The notes beneath the pieces were generated by a model. The model was not told the origin of the DNA and made no database searches. It saw only the letters and a list, made by a program, of their open reading frames with translations. Source: Methanomicrobia archaeon JdFR-19 (GTDB lineage: Archaea; Halobacteriota; Methanosarcinia; DSM-18856; Methermicoccaceae). From it: a stretch of 64,000 nucleotides of DNA. The position numbers and the translations under genes are program-made. The DNA is taken from contig MTMG01000013.1 of assembly GCA_002010075.1 (NCBI GenBank), positions 1 through 64,000 of the forward strand, written 5' to 3'. Of the stretch, positions 26,131 through 36,394 are shown in pieces; position 1 is the stretch's first letter, and each line of letters begins with the position of its first letter.

Positions 26131-26790
26131 ATGAACATTCTCTTTCCCTATGAGTTTAAGCTGAAAAGAGACATCCTCTCACGTAAATTACCTGAGTACA
26201 TCACAATCATCCTCACCGAACAGGATGTGTGGGGGGAGGGGATAAAAAAGTTGTCAGAGACAGTAAAATGGTGTTCTGAGCTGGGAGTGAGATTGCTCTC
26301 TGTTTATATTGACATTCTGCCAATTGGGGAGGTCAGAGAAGAGCTCTCAAAGAACATAGCCGATAGCATATACACACTGTTCAAGGATTCTGGATACAAG
26401 GTGAAACTCTTCAAATTGTGTGATCAGGAGATTGTTGAGGAGGAGATCCTCCCCTTCCGAAATAAGTATCCTGAGGTGATGGTGTCCATCGGTATTGGGG
26501 GCAGAAAAGAACTGACGTACGTGATAAGAAAAATTCTTACAAGGGTGAAGAGGGGAGAGCTGAGGGCAGATGATATCGATGAGAGGGATGTGGAGAAGCA
26601 TCTTCTCTTTCCCCACGACCCAGAGTTGGTAATAAGGGCAGGTGGGAAGAGACTTGCGGATTTTCTTGTATGGCAGAGTGTGTATTCAGAGCTGTACTTC
26701 ACAGATGTTAACTGGAAATCATTCAGAAAGATTGACTTCCTCAGGGCGGTTAGAGACTACCAGAAAAGGCAGAGAAGGTTTGGTAGGTAA
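26131..26790 (+). CDS. cis-Prenyltransferase (UppS) homologue lacking the catalytic DGN motif
   Basis: 219 residues. The C-terminal half is clearly UppS-like: DPELVIRAGGKRLADFLVWQ and SELYFTDVNWKSF. The N-terminus, however, replaces the usual MDGNRRWA loop with IILTEQDVWGEG, so the catalytic Asp and the phosphate-binding Asn-Arg are missing. The length is close to normal, so it is not a truncation. Non-catalytic partners of heteromeric cis-prenyltransferases (NgBR in eukaryotes, and a two-subunit enzyme reported in Methanosarcina) look like this. TAA stop. Confidence 0.82.
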   Translation: MNILFPYEFKLKRDILSRKLPEYITIILTEQDVWGEGIKKLSETVKWCSELGVRLLSVYIDILPIGEVREELSKNIADSIYTLFKDSGYKVKLFKLCDQEIVEEEILPFRNKYPEVMVSIGIGGRKELTYVIRKILTRVKRGELRADDIDERDVEKHLLFPHDPELVIRAGGKRLADFLVWQSVYSELYFTDVNWKSFRKIDFLRAVRDYQKRQRRFGR

Positions 26791-26821
26791 ATTTTTATTC
26801 TCATATATGCGTTTCTTTAAC

Positions 26822-28138
26822 ATGATTTTTGTAAAGAGATTCGAGAGCCTCAGCGATGAGGAGAAAGAGAGGCTTTTTAAAAGGAGTATCTCTCTTGACT
26901 CGGCAATACCAAAAGCGAGAGAAATAATTCAAAAAGTCAGAGAAAATGGAGATTCTGCCCTCTATGAACTGACAAAGGAATTCGATGGTGTGAGCATCGA
27001 GAGCATTAGGGTTGAGGATGATGAGTTTGAAGAGGCTCATAAGAAGGTGGATGATAAGAATTTGAAAGCTCTCGAAGGTGCAATTGAGAGGATAGAGAGA
27101 TTTCATGCCATGCAATTGCCAAGCTCTTGGATGAAGGAGGTTGAGCAGGGGATAGAGCTTGGTCTTCTATTTACACCCATCGAGAGTGTGGGTGTGTATG
27201 TTCCCGGAGGGAGGGCTTGTTATCCTTCCACGTTGTTGATGTGTTGCATACCAGCGAAGATTGCAGGTGTTGAAAGGATATGTGTGTGCTCTCCACCCCA
27301 GAGTGATGGAAGTGTGAATCCGTATATATTGGTTGCATCTGAGCTTGTCGGTGTGGGAGAGGTTTATCGAGTGGGAGGCGCTCAGGCTATATCTGCGATG
27401 GCATATGGTACCGAGAGCATACCAAGTGTGAAAAAGATCGTTGGGCCAGGCAACATATGGGTTACTGCTGCCAAGATGCTTGTGAAGGGGGTTGTCGATA
27501 TAGACTCCCCAGCTGGACCATCTGAGGTGCTGATAATTGCGGATGAGAATGCAAATGTTGATTATGTTGCGTGGGACATGCTTGCACAGGCAGAACATGA
27601 CCCACATGCAATCTCAATACTCCTTACCGACTCTGTCTCGCTTGCAGAGGCGGTACGAAAACGAATCGTTGAACTTTTACAAGGACAGCCGAGGAAGAGT
27701 ATTATGATGGAGTCTCTTGCGAATTCCATGATACTTGTGGTACAGTCCATTGAAAAGTGTATTGAGGTTGCAAATGAGTTTGCACCAGAGCATCTTGAAA
27801 TAATGACAGAGAATCCAGAGGACATTCTCAACAGGGTGAAGAACGCTGGCTCTGTGTTTCTTGGAGAATATACGCCAGTTGCAGTAGGTGATTATGCAAG
27901 CGGTACGAACCACGTCCTCCCTACGGGCGGATGGGCAAAGGTTTACTCAGCTCTCTCAACAATGGATTTCTTGAAGATTTCATGTGTTCAACACCTCAAT
28001 GAAGAAGGGCTTTTGAGGATACATGAAATCGTATGCACACTCGCAGAGCTTGAGGGACTGTATGCACATGCAGAGTCCGTACGTGCCCGCATGAATAGAA
28101 CGGACAATCAGATGGGCAAATCAAATCAGGAAAAATGA
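26822..28138 (+). CDS. hisD: Histidinol dehydrogenase
   Basis: Oxidises histidinol to histidine in two NAD-dependent steps with a Zn ion. Motifs: [48 protein letters not shown] and EFAPEHLE, followed by the C-terminal [10 protein letters not shown]. The ATG at 26822 gives 438 residues, the usual size. The open frame reaches upstream into the preceding gene and is not used. TGA stop, four bases from the convergent RaSEA gene. Confidence 0.96.
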   Translation: MIFVKRFESLSDEEKERLFKRSISLDSAIPKAREIIQKVRENGDSALYELTKEFDGVSIESIRVEDDEFEEAHKKVDDKNLKALEGAIERIERFHAMQLPSSWMKEVEQGIELGLLFTPIESVGVYVPGGRACYPSTLLMCCIPAKIAGVERICVCSPPQSDGSVNPYILVASELVGVGEVYRVGGAQAISAMAYGTESIPSVKKIVGPGNIWVTAAKMLVKGVVDIDSPAGPSEVLIIADENANVDYVAWDMLAQAEHDPHAISILLTDSVSLAEAVRKRIVELLQGQPRKSIMMESLANSMILVVQSIEKCIEVANEFAPEHLEIMTENPEDILNRVKNAGSVFLGEYTPVAVGDYASGTNHVLPTGGWAKVYSALSTMDFLKISCVQHLNEEGLLRIHEIVCTLAELEGLYAHAESVRARMNRTDNQMGKSNQEK

Positions 28139-28141
28139 TAT

Positions 28142-29113
28142 TCAGGTAAAGAGACTCGTACCGTATCCTTTATGGTCGAGTCTGAGTACCCATTTCCACT
28201 TTTCTAAACACTCACACCCAGATCGGAATGTGTCGGTGAGATGTCGGATATCCTGAGTTTCAGAGAAGCTCTTGATGGCAGACGCCACCATCTTATCACA
28301 CTCCCCACAGTTGTGAGGTCCCCTCTTCCTCCCATATCCGACAGGGTCAGACATCAGAACAAGCTCTGGATACTTTCCTTTGCAGTATTTCAATATGTAT
28401 AAAGCACTCCACAGCCATGGAGGTCTGTATTCTCTTTTTCTCCACAGTGCCTCCACAAGAGTGCCCCGCTGAACATTACACAGGTTTATCGATATTCTTG
28501 TCTGGATATCCAGCCCCATAATATCATCTATCGATTTTATGACGTCTCTGATTGCCTCACTCTCCGAGAGAAAAGGTGGCTTCAGTAGGAGATATGTCTT
28601 TATACCTACCCCGAGTTTGTGTGCGATATCCACCACTCTCAAATAATCCTCGAATTTCATACCCTTCCCTATACACTCTTCTCTGAGTTTGTCATTTGTT
28701 GTCTCTAATCCAACAGCCACATCCAGAGGAACCAAATCCCTTGCACACATCAAAATACGCTCGTTTATGAATTCACATCTGCTCTCCACTATTACTCTCC
28801 TGACCCCTTTTTCACCTAACCTCCTCAGAATCTCCTCCCCTGCCTCTTTTGGGATCTCGGACTAATCAAAAAAACTGCCTGATGTGAAAATCTTTACAAT
28901 CATCCCCTCTTCAATCCTATCAAAATCAATTTGAGAAACAATCTCATCAGGTTCAAGCGGCCTCCTCACACAGTCCCTTATGAAGCCGCACATGAGACAG
29001 CCCTTGCCCTCTCTGGCTCGATAACATCCGATCGTTTTAAGTATTATTGTGATTGCATCTCTTGGTCTGCCATCGATGAACTCCTTCTCCTCGAAAATCG
29101 ATATTGGCTTCAT
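28142..29113 (-). CDS. Archaeosine synthase radical SAM subunit (RaSEA) with in-frame TAG
   Basis: 323-residue radical SAM enzyme of the TIGR01210 type, which works with ArcS to make archaeosine (G+15) in tRNA. The N-terminus RPRDAITIILKTIGC and the cluster motif C-x8-C-x2-C (GCYRAREGKGCLMCGF) are typical. TAG at 28862-28864 (codon 84) follows TSGSFFD. The frame continues SEIPKEAGEEILRRL and VIVESRCEFI, the expected radical SAM core. Ends TGA. ATG 29113 is preferred over the upstream TTG. Without read-through there would be two fragments, each lacking half the barrel. Confidence 0.88.
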
Positions 29114-29138
29114 GTTTCTCAATTCTCATTCAGATTTT

Positions 29139-29798
29139 TCATTCAGATTTCAATCCTAATATTTTCAATCCTTCCCGTAAAGTTCTCACAGGATACTGTC
29201 CCGGTGCTGTACCCTTCCCGAGGGAACCGTACGTAAGGACAGACCCATAAAGGGGTGCGATTATCCGGGTGGGTGCTCCAATCTCTCCCATTGACATAGC
29301 ACAAACACTTCCCATGTGGGAGGCTCTGCAAACCGCGTGAATGGTTATGAGTGTATCTTCTTTGTTATGTGGCATCACTGCTATCTTACCGACATCCCCC
29401 TTCTCAAGCTCTTTTTTGAATATGTTCATCATTTCATCCAAGGTTGGCGTCTCAACGAAATTGTGATAGGATACTATCGTACGGGTACCGATTTCACGAG
29501 CCTTCTCAACAACCTCGTCAATCCAAGTGGATGATAGCTCAACATCAATCATGTCCACCTTGTCAAGTATGTCCATCATAATCTTCTTTCTGTCTACCTC
29601 TCCTCCCTTAAATTCCCCACCCTCCTCTTTCTTTCTGCACGTAATTATGATGGGGAGACCCACCTCTTCAGCCTAAGCTACTGCATCTCCCCATCTCTCG
29701 CCCAGCAGGTCTATTCTCAATTCGATGAGGTCTGCGTATTCCAGCTCCTCAGAACAGAGTTCAGAGATATCTGCAACAGATCCCACAATCTGAACCAT
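29139..29798 (-). CDS. aroD: 3-Dehydroquinate dehydratase type I with in-frame TAG
   Basis: Shikimate-pathway enzyme forming 3-dehydroshikimate through a Schiff base. The barrel starts MVQIVGSVADI and has the catalytic ELRIDLL Glu, ITCRKKEEGG, the general-base His in SYHNF, and the Schiff-base Lys in KIAVMP. The C-terminus has GAPTRIIAPLYGS. TAG at 29673-29675 (codon 42) lies between GDAVA and AEEVGLPIIITCR, a variable loop. Start ATG 29798 follows GAGGAGGT. 219 residues, TGA stop. Confidence 0.92.
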
Positions 29799-29808
29799 TT
29801 TTACCTCC

Positions 29809-30195
29809 TCATTCAAGGACGTTGAGTGCATCAACAGGGCACATATACACACACAGCTCACACATTATACACTTTTCCTCCTCCACTCTAATATTTCCAT
29901 CGTCATCGAAACTGAAAACATCGGTTGGACACACCGATATGCATGCACCACATGATATACAAGCGTTATCATCCATCACGACTGGATGCTTTATCTTTTT
30001 TACTCTCGCTCCCCATTTTTTGAATGCAGACACAACTCTCTCAACATCTTCGTCCTCCACGGAGACTATCACTTGTCCTCCATCATGGTCTATCTTGGCT
30101 TTCTCTATGTTCAGTTTGGCTTTTGTGTTCAGCACAACCTCTGATATTATTGGATTTCTGATAACACTCTTTGGTACCTCAATCATCAATTTCAT
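29809..30195 (-). CDS. NIL-domain 2x[4Fe-4S] ferredoxin (homocysteine-synthesis partner)
   Basis: 128 residues. Residues 1-70 form a NIL-like ACT fold. The C-terminal half has two cluster motifs, CISCGACISVCP and CIMCELCVYMCP. In methanogens the orthologue (MA1822 type) supplies electrons for the sulfur-incorporation enzyme encoded just upstream. Six bases separate it from that gene, consistent with a two-gene operon. TGA stop. Confidence 0.9.
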   Translation of the reverse strand: MKLMIEVPKSVIRNPIISEVVLNTKAKLNIEKAKIDHDGGQVIVSVEDEDVERVVSAFKKWGARVKKIKHPVVMDDNACISCGACISVCPTDVFSFDDDGNIRVEEEKCIMCELCVYMCPVDALNVLE

Positions 30196-30201
30196 TTCAT
30201 A

Positions 30202-31701
30202 TCACTCTCCTTTTGCAAGCAATTTGCTCATGTCCTCACTCGTTATCATGCCAATGACATGGCGCTCTGAATCCACGACAGGGACAGCAGATATTTTGTA
30301 TTTCTTTAGTTTGTGTGCAACTGTCTCAATTGGATCATCTTCAAACGCGCACACAACCTTTGTCGTCATTATGTCCTCTACTTTTCCATCCACAAGACCA
30401 TTCGCAACCGCCTTGGATATGTCCCATGAAGTGATGATGCCAACCAGTTTATCATCCTCGGATACGACTGGGAGATGGTTGAAACCACCCTTTATGAGGT
30501 TCTTTGCAACATCCCGTATGCTCTCATATGGGCGCACAACAACAACCTGTCTACTCATTATCTGGCTTGCTCTCTTCTTTCTCCTTGCGAGTTTCATTGG
30601 CTTTGCAGACCCTTTTCTTGGAAGAGGCTCAACTGCAGGTGTTAGAAGGAACTCTCCCTTCTTTATCCACTTTGCAAGCAATTTTGCAATTTCCTCTGCT
30701 TTTTTAATGCTTGAAAGAGACGAACACTTCACCTCTCTTCCAAAAAGCTCGATAGAGCCTGACTTCAGTTCTTCATATGTCACCTTCCTCAGTATCGGTC
30801 TCTTTCTTCTACCGATTCCATAATCCAACACATTAGTCTCAATATCACAATCCCTCACACCACAGTTTGCCGCTATCTTCTCATTGAGTACAGGAATCGG
30901 AACACCTATTCCCACGTACAGACTAATTCCGTACCTTGTGAATACCGCAGCCCGCAAAAACTCGGTACTCATTTCTTTGAGGTCTCCCTTAACCATGAGC
31001 GTTGCGAAGTTGTTCTCTGGGTCATGTTGCGTTCCCTCCCCTATTATGTAGCCTTTCGCTCCACACAGGAATATCCTTGTACCGATTCCGATTGCATCAA
31101 AGTTTGGGTCGTTGTACAGAGGAGACAAAGCACCAGCACCGGAGTATGTGATATTCCCATAGTCTGGTAGCAGTGTACCCATGTATGTGTATAGTATCCT
31201 CTCGGTTGAATTCGTTGCAGCGTTGTATCTCTGATAGCTGTTTCTTGGGTTGAGCATGACTGTCTGGTTCATATCTGCCAGCGTGATTTCAGTGGTCACC
31301 TTTCTTGAAGGATAACAGTCAGTACCGAACCCTTCTGCCCTCAGCTCAACACTCTTTCCCTCGACAAGCTCTTCTATTACATGCCCTCCTCCGTATTCAA
31401 GCCCCTTTGTTTCTGACAGCTGTGTCACTCCAAGATAGCCGTCGACCGCAGCAAGACCAGCATACGCCTCGACGTCGTTAAGCCACATTCTCGATATCTT
31501 TATGGGGGGGTCTGCATGTCCAAGGTTGAAGAACATCCCAGAGGAACACATCGCTCCGAATGTACCTGTTGTCACAACATCCACTTCTTTCGCAGCCTCC
31601 TCAGCTCCAAGCTCCTCAACTATGTCGCACATTTCAAGTGCATCTACAACGTTCACATTCCCGTCCCTTATCTTTTCATTTATCTCTTCAATCGTCTTCA
31701 T
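30202..31701 (-). CDS. DUF39-CBS protein: aspartate-semialdehyde sulfur-incorporating enzyme (homocysteine biosynthesis)
   Basis: 499 residues. The N-terminal DUF39 domain has two Cys at the positions known to be essential in MA1821: C52 in TFGAMCSSG and C129 in GTDCYPSRK. The C-terminal third is a pair of CBS domains (residues about 385-499: ASQIMSRQVVVVRPYESIRD and KVEDIMTTKVVCAF). With the NIL ferredoxin it is expected to turn aspartate semialdehyde and sulfide to homocysteine in organisms without the usual transsulfuration enzymes. ATG 31701 follows GGGGGAA. TGA stop. Confidence 0.9.
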   Translation of the reverse strand: MKTIEEINEKIRDGNVNVVDALEMCDIVEELGAEEAAKEVDVVTTGTFGAMCSSGMFFNLGHADPPIKISRMWLNDVEAYAGLAAVDGYLGVTQLSETKGLEYGGGHVIEELVEGKSVELRAEGFGTDCYPSRKVTTEITLADMNQTVMLNPRNSYQRYNAATNSTERILYTYMGTLLPDYGNITYSGAGALSPLYNDPNFDAIGIGTRIFLCGAKGYIIGEGTQHDPENNFATLMVKGDLKEMSTEFLRAAVFTRYGISLYVGIGVPIPVLNEKIAANCGVRDCDIETNVLDYGIGRRKRPILRKVTYEELKSGSIELFGREVKCSSLSSIKKAEEIAKLLAKWIKKGEFLLTPAVEPLPRKGSAKPMKLARRKKRASQIMSRQVVVVRPYESIRDVAKNLIKGGFNHLPVVSEDDKLVGIITSWDISKAVANGLVDGKVEDIMTTKVVCAFEDDPIETVAHKLKKYKISAVPVVDSERHVIGMITSEDMSKLLAKGE

Positions 31702-31765
31702 GGTATTCCCCCAACCCACAATATCACATGTATTATTAATAATTTTCTATTCTTTTGATACCATT

Positions 31766-31785
31766 TTATAACTTTTTAGTTATAA
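31766..31785. promoter_or_regulatory. Perfect AT-rich palindrome upstream of the DUF39 gene
   Basis: TTATAACT-TTTT-AGTTATAA is an 8+8 perfect dyad, 65 to 84 bases before the start of the DUF39 gene, in the 172-base gap to the divergent lipoprotein gene. It contains a TATA-like element on both strands. It could be a repressor site or simply two overlapping promoters. No regulator is suggested by the neighbours. Confidence 0.35.
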
Positions 31786-31873
31786 ACAACTCCATCCTAA
31801 TGTGTATTACATGAGTTAGTTGATTCACACACTTACCGCAACATTTATGTGAGCGTTTAAACGATAGTAGTGC

Positions 31874-32512
31874 ATGAGATTTGTAGCTTTGGTACTACTC
31901 ATGCTGTCATTAACCCTTGTGCTTGGCTGTCTCGAAGCAAAGGAAGCATGGCCAGCTGTGATACCTGACGATGTGCTTGAAAGTGCGGGATGGACAGAAG
32001 TTGGTAATGTGAGTTATGAGACATTTGAGGAGGAGATTGCGGGGTTGAAGGTGAGTGTGAACGTTGCTGTTCAGCAATATTCATCCACGAAATCCATCTC
32101 AGAGAGCATCCCTTCCATGCCAGTTGAATCATCTGCTGCGGGTCTCGTAACCGCAAGAGTACTTGTGCCGGGCGGAGTATCTCTTCCAGAGCCAGTCATG
32201 GAAAAGATTATAGACAAAATGATTCAGGCTTACGTAGAGCAACTCGACATAACTGGGTTGAGGCATGTTGAGGACGGCGACTTCAAGACAGATAGCGGTT
32301 TTGATGCGAAGTATTCTGTGTACAGGGGCGTGTTGGACAAAGAAGTTCGCTTGAATGTCGAGATTCTCGCAGCCCACTGGAACGATGATGAATCCACCAT
32401 AATAGTGGTTGCTTTGTATCCATACGGGGATGTGGTTTACTCAGGGCGCACGATAGGGAGCATTCAGAGTTTAAGGGGCGAGGTTTTAGAACTCATAAAG
32501 AAGGTTGAATGA
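31874..32512 (+). CDS. Secreted lipoprotein, DUF6517-like
   Basis: 212 residues. A signal peptide with basic start MRFVALVLLMLSLTLVLGC ends at a lipobox-like LVLGC, so the mature protein probably has a lipid-modified Cys19. The remainder is a soluble beta-rich domain (for example GLVTARVLVPGGVS) that recalls small archaeal lipoproteins of the DUF6517 type. Its TGA overlaps the ATG of Mre11, an odd operon partner. Function unknown. Confidence 0.75.
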   Translation: MRFVALVLLMLSLTLVLGCLEAKEAWPAVIPDDVLESAGWTEVGNVSYETFEEEIAGLKVSVNVAVQQYSSTKSISESIPSMPVESSAAGLVTARVLVPGGVSLPEPVMEKIIDKMIQAYVEQLDITGLRHVEDGDFKTDSGFDAKYSVYRGVLDKEVRLNVEILAAHWNDDESTIIVVALYPYGDVVYSGRTIGSIQSLRGEVLELIKKVE

Positions 32513-33702
32513 GCGGTATGACACAGTTCATACATACAGCAGATGTGCATCTCGGATATGTACAGTATGGACTCCATCAGCGATTCATCGATTTTGGTAG
32601 GGCATTTTCTCAAGTGGTATCCTATGCCATCGAGAACGATGTGGATTTTGTTCTGATATCTGGGGATCTGTTCCATAAGCGAAACATCAATGCTCTCACA
32701 TATCTTCAGGCATATGAGCTTCTTTCAAGATTGAAGGGCATTCCTGTGTTCGTCATAGAGGGCAATCATGACCTTGCATACTTCAAGGACAGACACAGTT
32801 GGCTCGAAGCTCTTGACCGGCAGGGGTTGATTACTTTACTGAAAACCCATGAGGGGACCCTCTCAAAGAAAGTTATTGATGTTGGTTAGAAAGTAGCTGT
32901 GTGTGGTGTTGGGTATGCTGGCTCTCAGACCCCACTGTACATACCAGAAATAAAGAAAGAGCTGGAAGAGGAGGATGCAGACTGCACAATCCTCATGATG
33001 CACTGTGGAGTAGGACCTTATTCGTATGGGGTAGGGGATGGTATCTCTCTCGACGAGATAATGGAGTTGAAAGGGGTAGTTGATTATCTTGCACTCGGAC
33101 ACTATCACACGAAGTTTGAGTTGGATGGATGGATATACAACCCCGGCAGTCTTGAAACAGTATCGTTATCTGAAAAGGGACCAAAAGGATTCTACCATTT
33201 CTGTGATGGGGAGGCGAAGTTTGTCGAGATTTCCGTCAGAAAGATTGAGAGGATTGTGGTCGATGTTGGTGATGCGAATTCTCCAGATGAATTGTATCAG
33301 ATAGTAGGCAAGGTCTGTGATGGCGTTGATGGGAATGATGCAATAGTATCTCTCACCCTCACTGGAGACCTGAGGTTCTCCATAAACTCCCTATCGCTCA
33401 AGAGGGTGAAGGAGATTGTGAAGGAGAGACTGAGTCCGATTTATGTGGATGTCTCCCTTAAAAGACATCTTGCCCCCACCCCTGTTTACAGAGCAAAAAG
33501 CGGAATAAAGAATGTTGAAAGGGATGTAATTGAAGCGATTGTAAGGTCTGATGCCCGATATTCAGTATGGTCAAAATTACTCAGTGAGTTGCTGATCGAT
33601 GTGAAGGGAACAGCAGCAAAAGGAGACACCGATAGAGCATATGAAATGCTTGAAAAGACTTTTCGGATGATGGAGGAGCAGCATGCTGATTCGAGAGATT
33701 GA
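32509..33702 (+). CDS. mre11: Mre11 nuclease with in-frame TAG
   Basis: DNA double-strand-break repair nuclease, partner of Rad50. The phosphoesterase motifs are all present: HTADVHLG, SGDLFHKRN, EGNHDL, MMHCGVG and LALGHYHTKF. TAG at 32887-32889 (codon 127) falls between KVIDVG and KVAVCGVGYAG. Without reading it, the two C-terminal metal-binding motifs would be lost. Full length is 397 residues. ATG 32509 overlaps the lipoprotein stop; ATG 32518 is the alternative. Overlaps rad50 by 20 bases. TGA stop. Confidence 0.93.
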
Positions 33703-36394
33703 GCTCAAGAATGTGAAATCATACAAGAGAGAGAAGATAGAGTTCCTTGAGGGTGTCAATGGAATAATTGGTGAGAACGGAGCTGGAAAGAGCACAATAC
33801 TCGAAGCGATAGGATATGTTCTGTTTGACCACATCCCTTACAAAAAGGATGAATTCTTGAGGAAGGGAGAGAAGACGGGGGAGGTTGTAGTCTGGGTTGA
33901 GAGTGACGATGGAATATATGAAATAAGGAGGGGACTCGGGAAAAATACAAAATACTCTGCTAGGTCAAGAAACTTCAAGATTGAGGGGAAGAAGGATGTA
34001 CTTGACCTGATAAAGGATAGGATTTTCAAAGGTGTGTTGGAGAGCGAGAGACTTTCACCATTTTTTGAACAGCTTGTTGGTGTCCCTCAAGGCACATTCA
34101 ACTCTCTGTTCATGATGGGGAGTGAAAAGAGGAAGATATTCAATGAGATTCTAAGGATAGATGAGTACGACAAGGCTTTTGATAATCTGAGGGATGTCAG
34201 GAGAAGAATCGAGGTTGAGATTGGTGAGCTGGAAGGTAAGATGAAAGAACTGAAGATAAGGCTTGAAAAGTATCCCGAGATTCTGGACAGAATTGAGAGA
34301 TTGAAGTACGAGCTTGCAGAATACTCAAGTGCAAGGGACGAAGTCAGAAAGATGCTGGGTGATGTGGAGACCGAACTTGAGAGTATGGAAGAGTACGCAG
34401 ACGAGCTTGCAGAACTCAGAGATACTGTAAAGTCGCTGGAGGGACAGAGGGATGCAATAAACGCAAGACTTGAAGAGGTGGAAAAAAGACTTCACGAGAG
34501 CAAAAATGCGTATGATGAGGTTATCAAAATTCAGAATGAGTATGAGGAATATCTCAGATTGAAAGATGAACTTGAGAAACTTGAGGCTGAGGAGGAAAAA
34601 AGAAGAAAGGCTGAAATGGAGTATGTAGAGTGTCTGAACAGAATAAAACACCTCACCTCAAAGATTGACATGCGGGATTCTCTCAGAGAAGAGTGTCTGA
34701 ATCTTGAAAAGGACATAGAGGGGATTAAAGAGGACGTTGAAAGAGAAAAACAACTTCTTGAGTTGCTGTCTGCTGTTGAGGATAGGCTGAAGAGGGTTGA
34801 AGATGCTGGGAGAAGATTGGAGGAGGCACGGAGGAAGCTGGAAGAGAGGGAGAGGATATAGGAAAGGATGGCAGACATCACAAAGAAAATCGAAGAGCTG
34901 AAGCCTCTTGCTGAAAAGGAGACGCAACTGAAAGAGAAAATGGCATATCTCGAAGGGTTGCTAAACGACCTTCGCAAGAGCGTCGATGAGTTGAGGAAGA
35001 AATAGAAGGAGGAAAGGGGAAATAAGTGTCCGATACTTGAAAGGAACTGCCCACTCGTGAATGATTTTAGAGAGTACTTTTGCAGTGAGATTGACAGGAA
35101 GCTGGAAGATATGAGAAAAACTCAACACGAAATTGAACTCATCAGCGATGCGTTATCCGAACTCAACTCTCCAAGTGCAGAACTTGAAAGACTCAGAGGT
35201 GCGTATGATGAAGCTCTTTCACAGCTCGGGGATGGGGCGGACATCGAAGCATCGATAAATGAAAGTGAGAACATCATCAGGGAAGAGGGTGAAAGTATAA
35301 GAGGAGTTCTTTCAGAGTTCGGTCTTGAAACAGACGTGCATAGTGCTGTGAAGACAATCAAACAGGAGATTGAGAGACTTGGAAATCCCGGAAAAAGAGA
35401 GAGTGAGCTTAAAGGTCAGCTCACGGCAAAGAGAAATATACTCTCAGAGCTTGAAGGTTTGGAGAATGAGTTGGAAGCAGAGTAGGAGAAATGTGAGGAT
35501 ATCATCGCATTTTTGGAATCTCTTTCTGAAGTGCCAGCAAGAATAAACACACTCAAAGATTTGATGAACGAATTGGATGAGAGTTATAGGCGGTATCTGA
35601 GCCTACTGCCAACTGCAAAGAGATATGAGCAAGACCTTGACGAACATCTAAAACTATCACTTGAGATATCAGAGATTGAAGGCATGATAGATGCTGAATG
35701 GCAGAAATACGAGGAAATATTAAGTCGTTATCAGGATGAGGAGCATTATGAACTCATAAAGACAAAGAAAGAACTCGATGAGATTCTAAGAACTCTCGAT
35801 GAGCACATCAGGGCAATAGAACGTGGGATGGAGAAAGTGATGTCTGAGAAAGAAGAGCTTGAAGATGTGATTGATAGGGCTTCTGAGGTAGAGCGGAGTT
35901 TAAACTCGAGGAAAAGGTTTCTTGAGTTTGTCTCTTTTGTGAGAGAGACATTGAAGAGGGCTTCATCGATGGTGGTCGAGAGAGTTGTGAGAGAGGTTAG
36001 TCAGGAGGCAAACGAGATATTCTGTGAAACGCTTGGCACATACTCACAGAGACTCATATGGTCATCAGAGCCAGAGAGCATATACGATGTGTTTGTGGAG
36101 GAGGGCGGAGAACTCAGGAGTTTCAAACAGCTAAGCGGGGGAGAACAGATAACAGCATCTATTTCACTCAGACTTGCATTACTGAAATTGCTTGCAGATA
36201 CAGATTTCGTCTTTCTTGATGAGCCAACTGTCAATCTGGACAGTATGAGGAGAGAGAACCTTTCCACTCAGATCATGAACGTCAAAGGATTCAGACAGAT
36301 ATTTGTGATCACCCATGACGATTCGTTCAGCGATAAGTATGATAACGTGATATACATAGAGAAGTCAGACGGTGTAAGCAGAGTCGTCAGATGA
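33683..36394 (+). CDS. rad50: Rad50 ATPase with three in-frame TAG codons
   Basis: SMC-like ATPase of 903 residues. Walker A is GENGAGKST (residues about 32-40). The C-terminal lobe has signature LSGGEQITAS, Walker B FVFLDEPT and switch ITHDD. Between them lies a long charged coiled coil. TAGs at 34859-34861, 35003-35005 and 35483-35485 are codons 393, 441 and 601. The zinc-hook region sits at the exact centre but is CPILERNC (C449 and C456) instead of the usual CPxC. Reading TAG as sense restores both ATPase halves in one chain. TGA stop. Confidence 0.94.

Noticed and set aside
29822-30823. 333-codon plus-strand open frame opposite the NIL ferredoxin and DUF39 genes
   Set aside because: It covers two well-recognised genes on the other strand and its product is low-complexity Ser/Thr/Phe, typical of a shadow frame.
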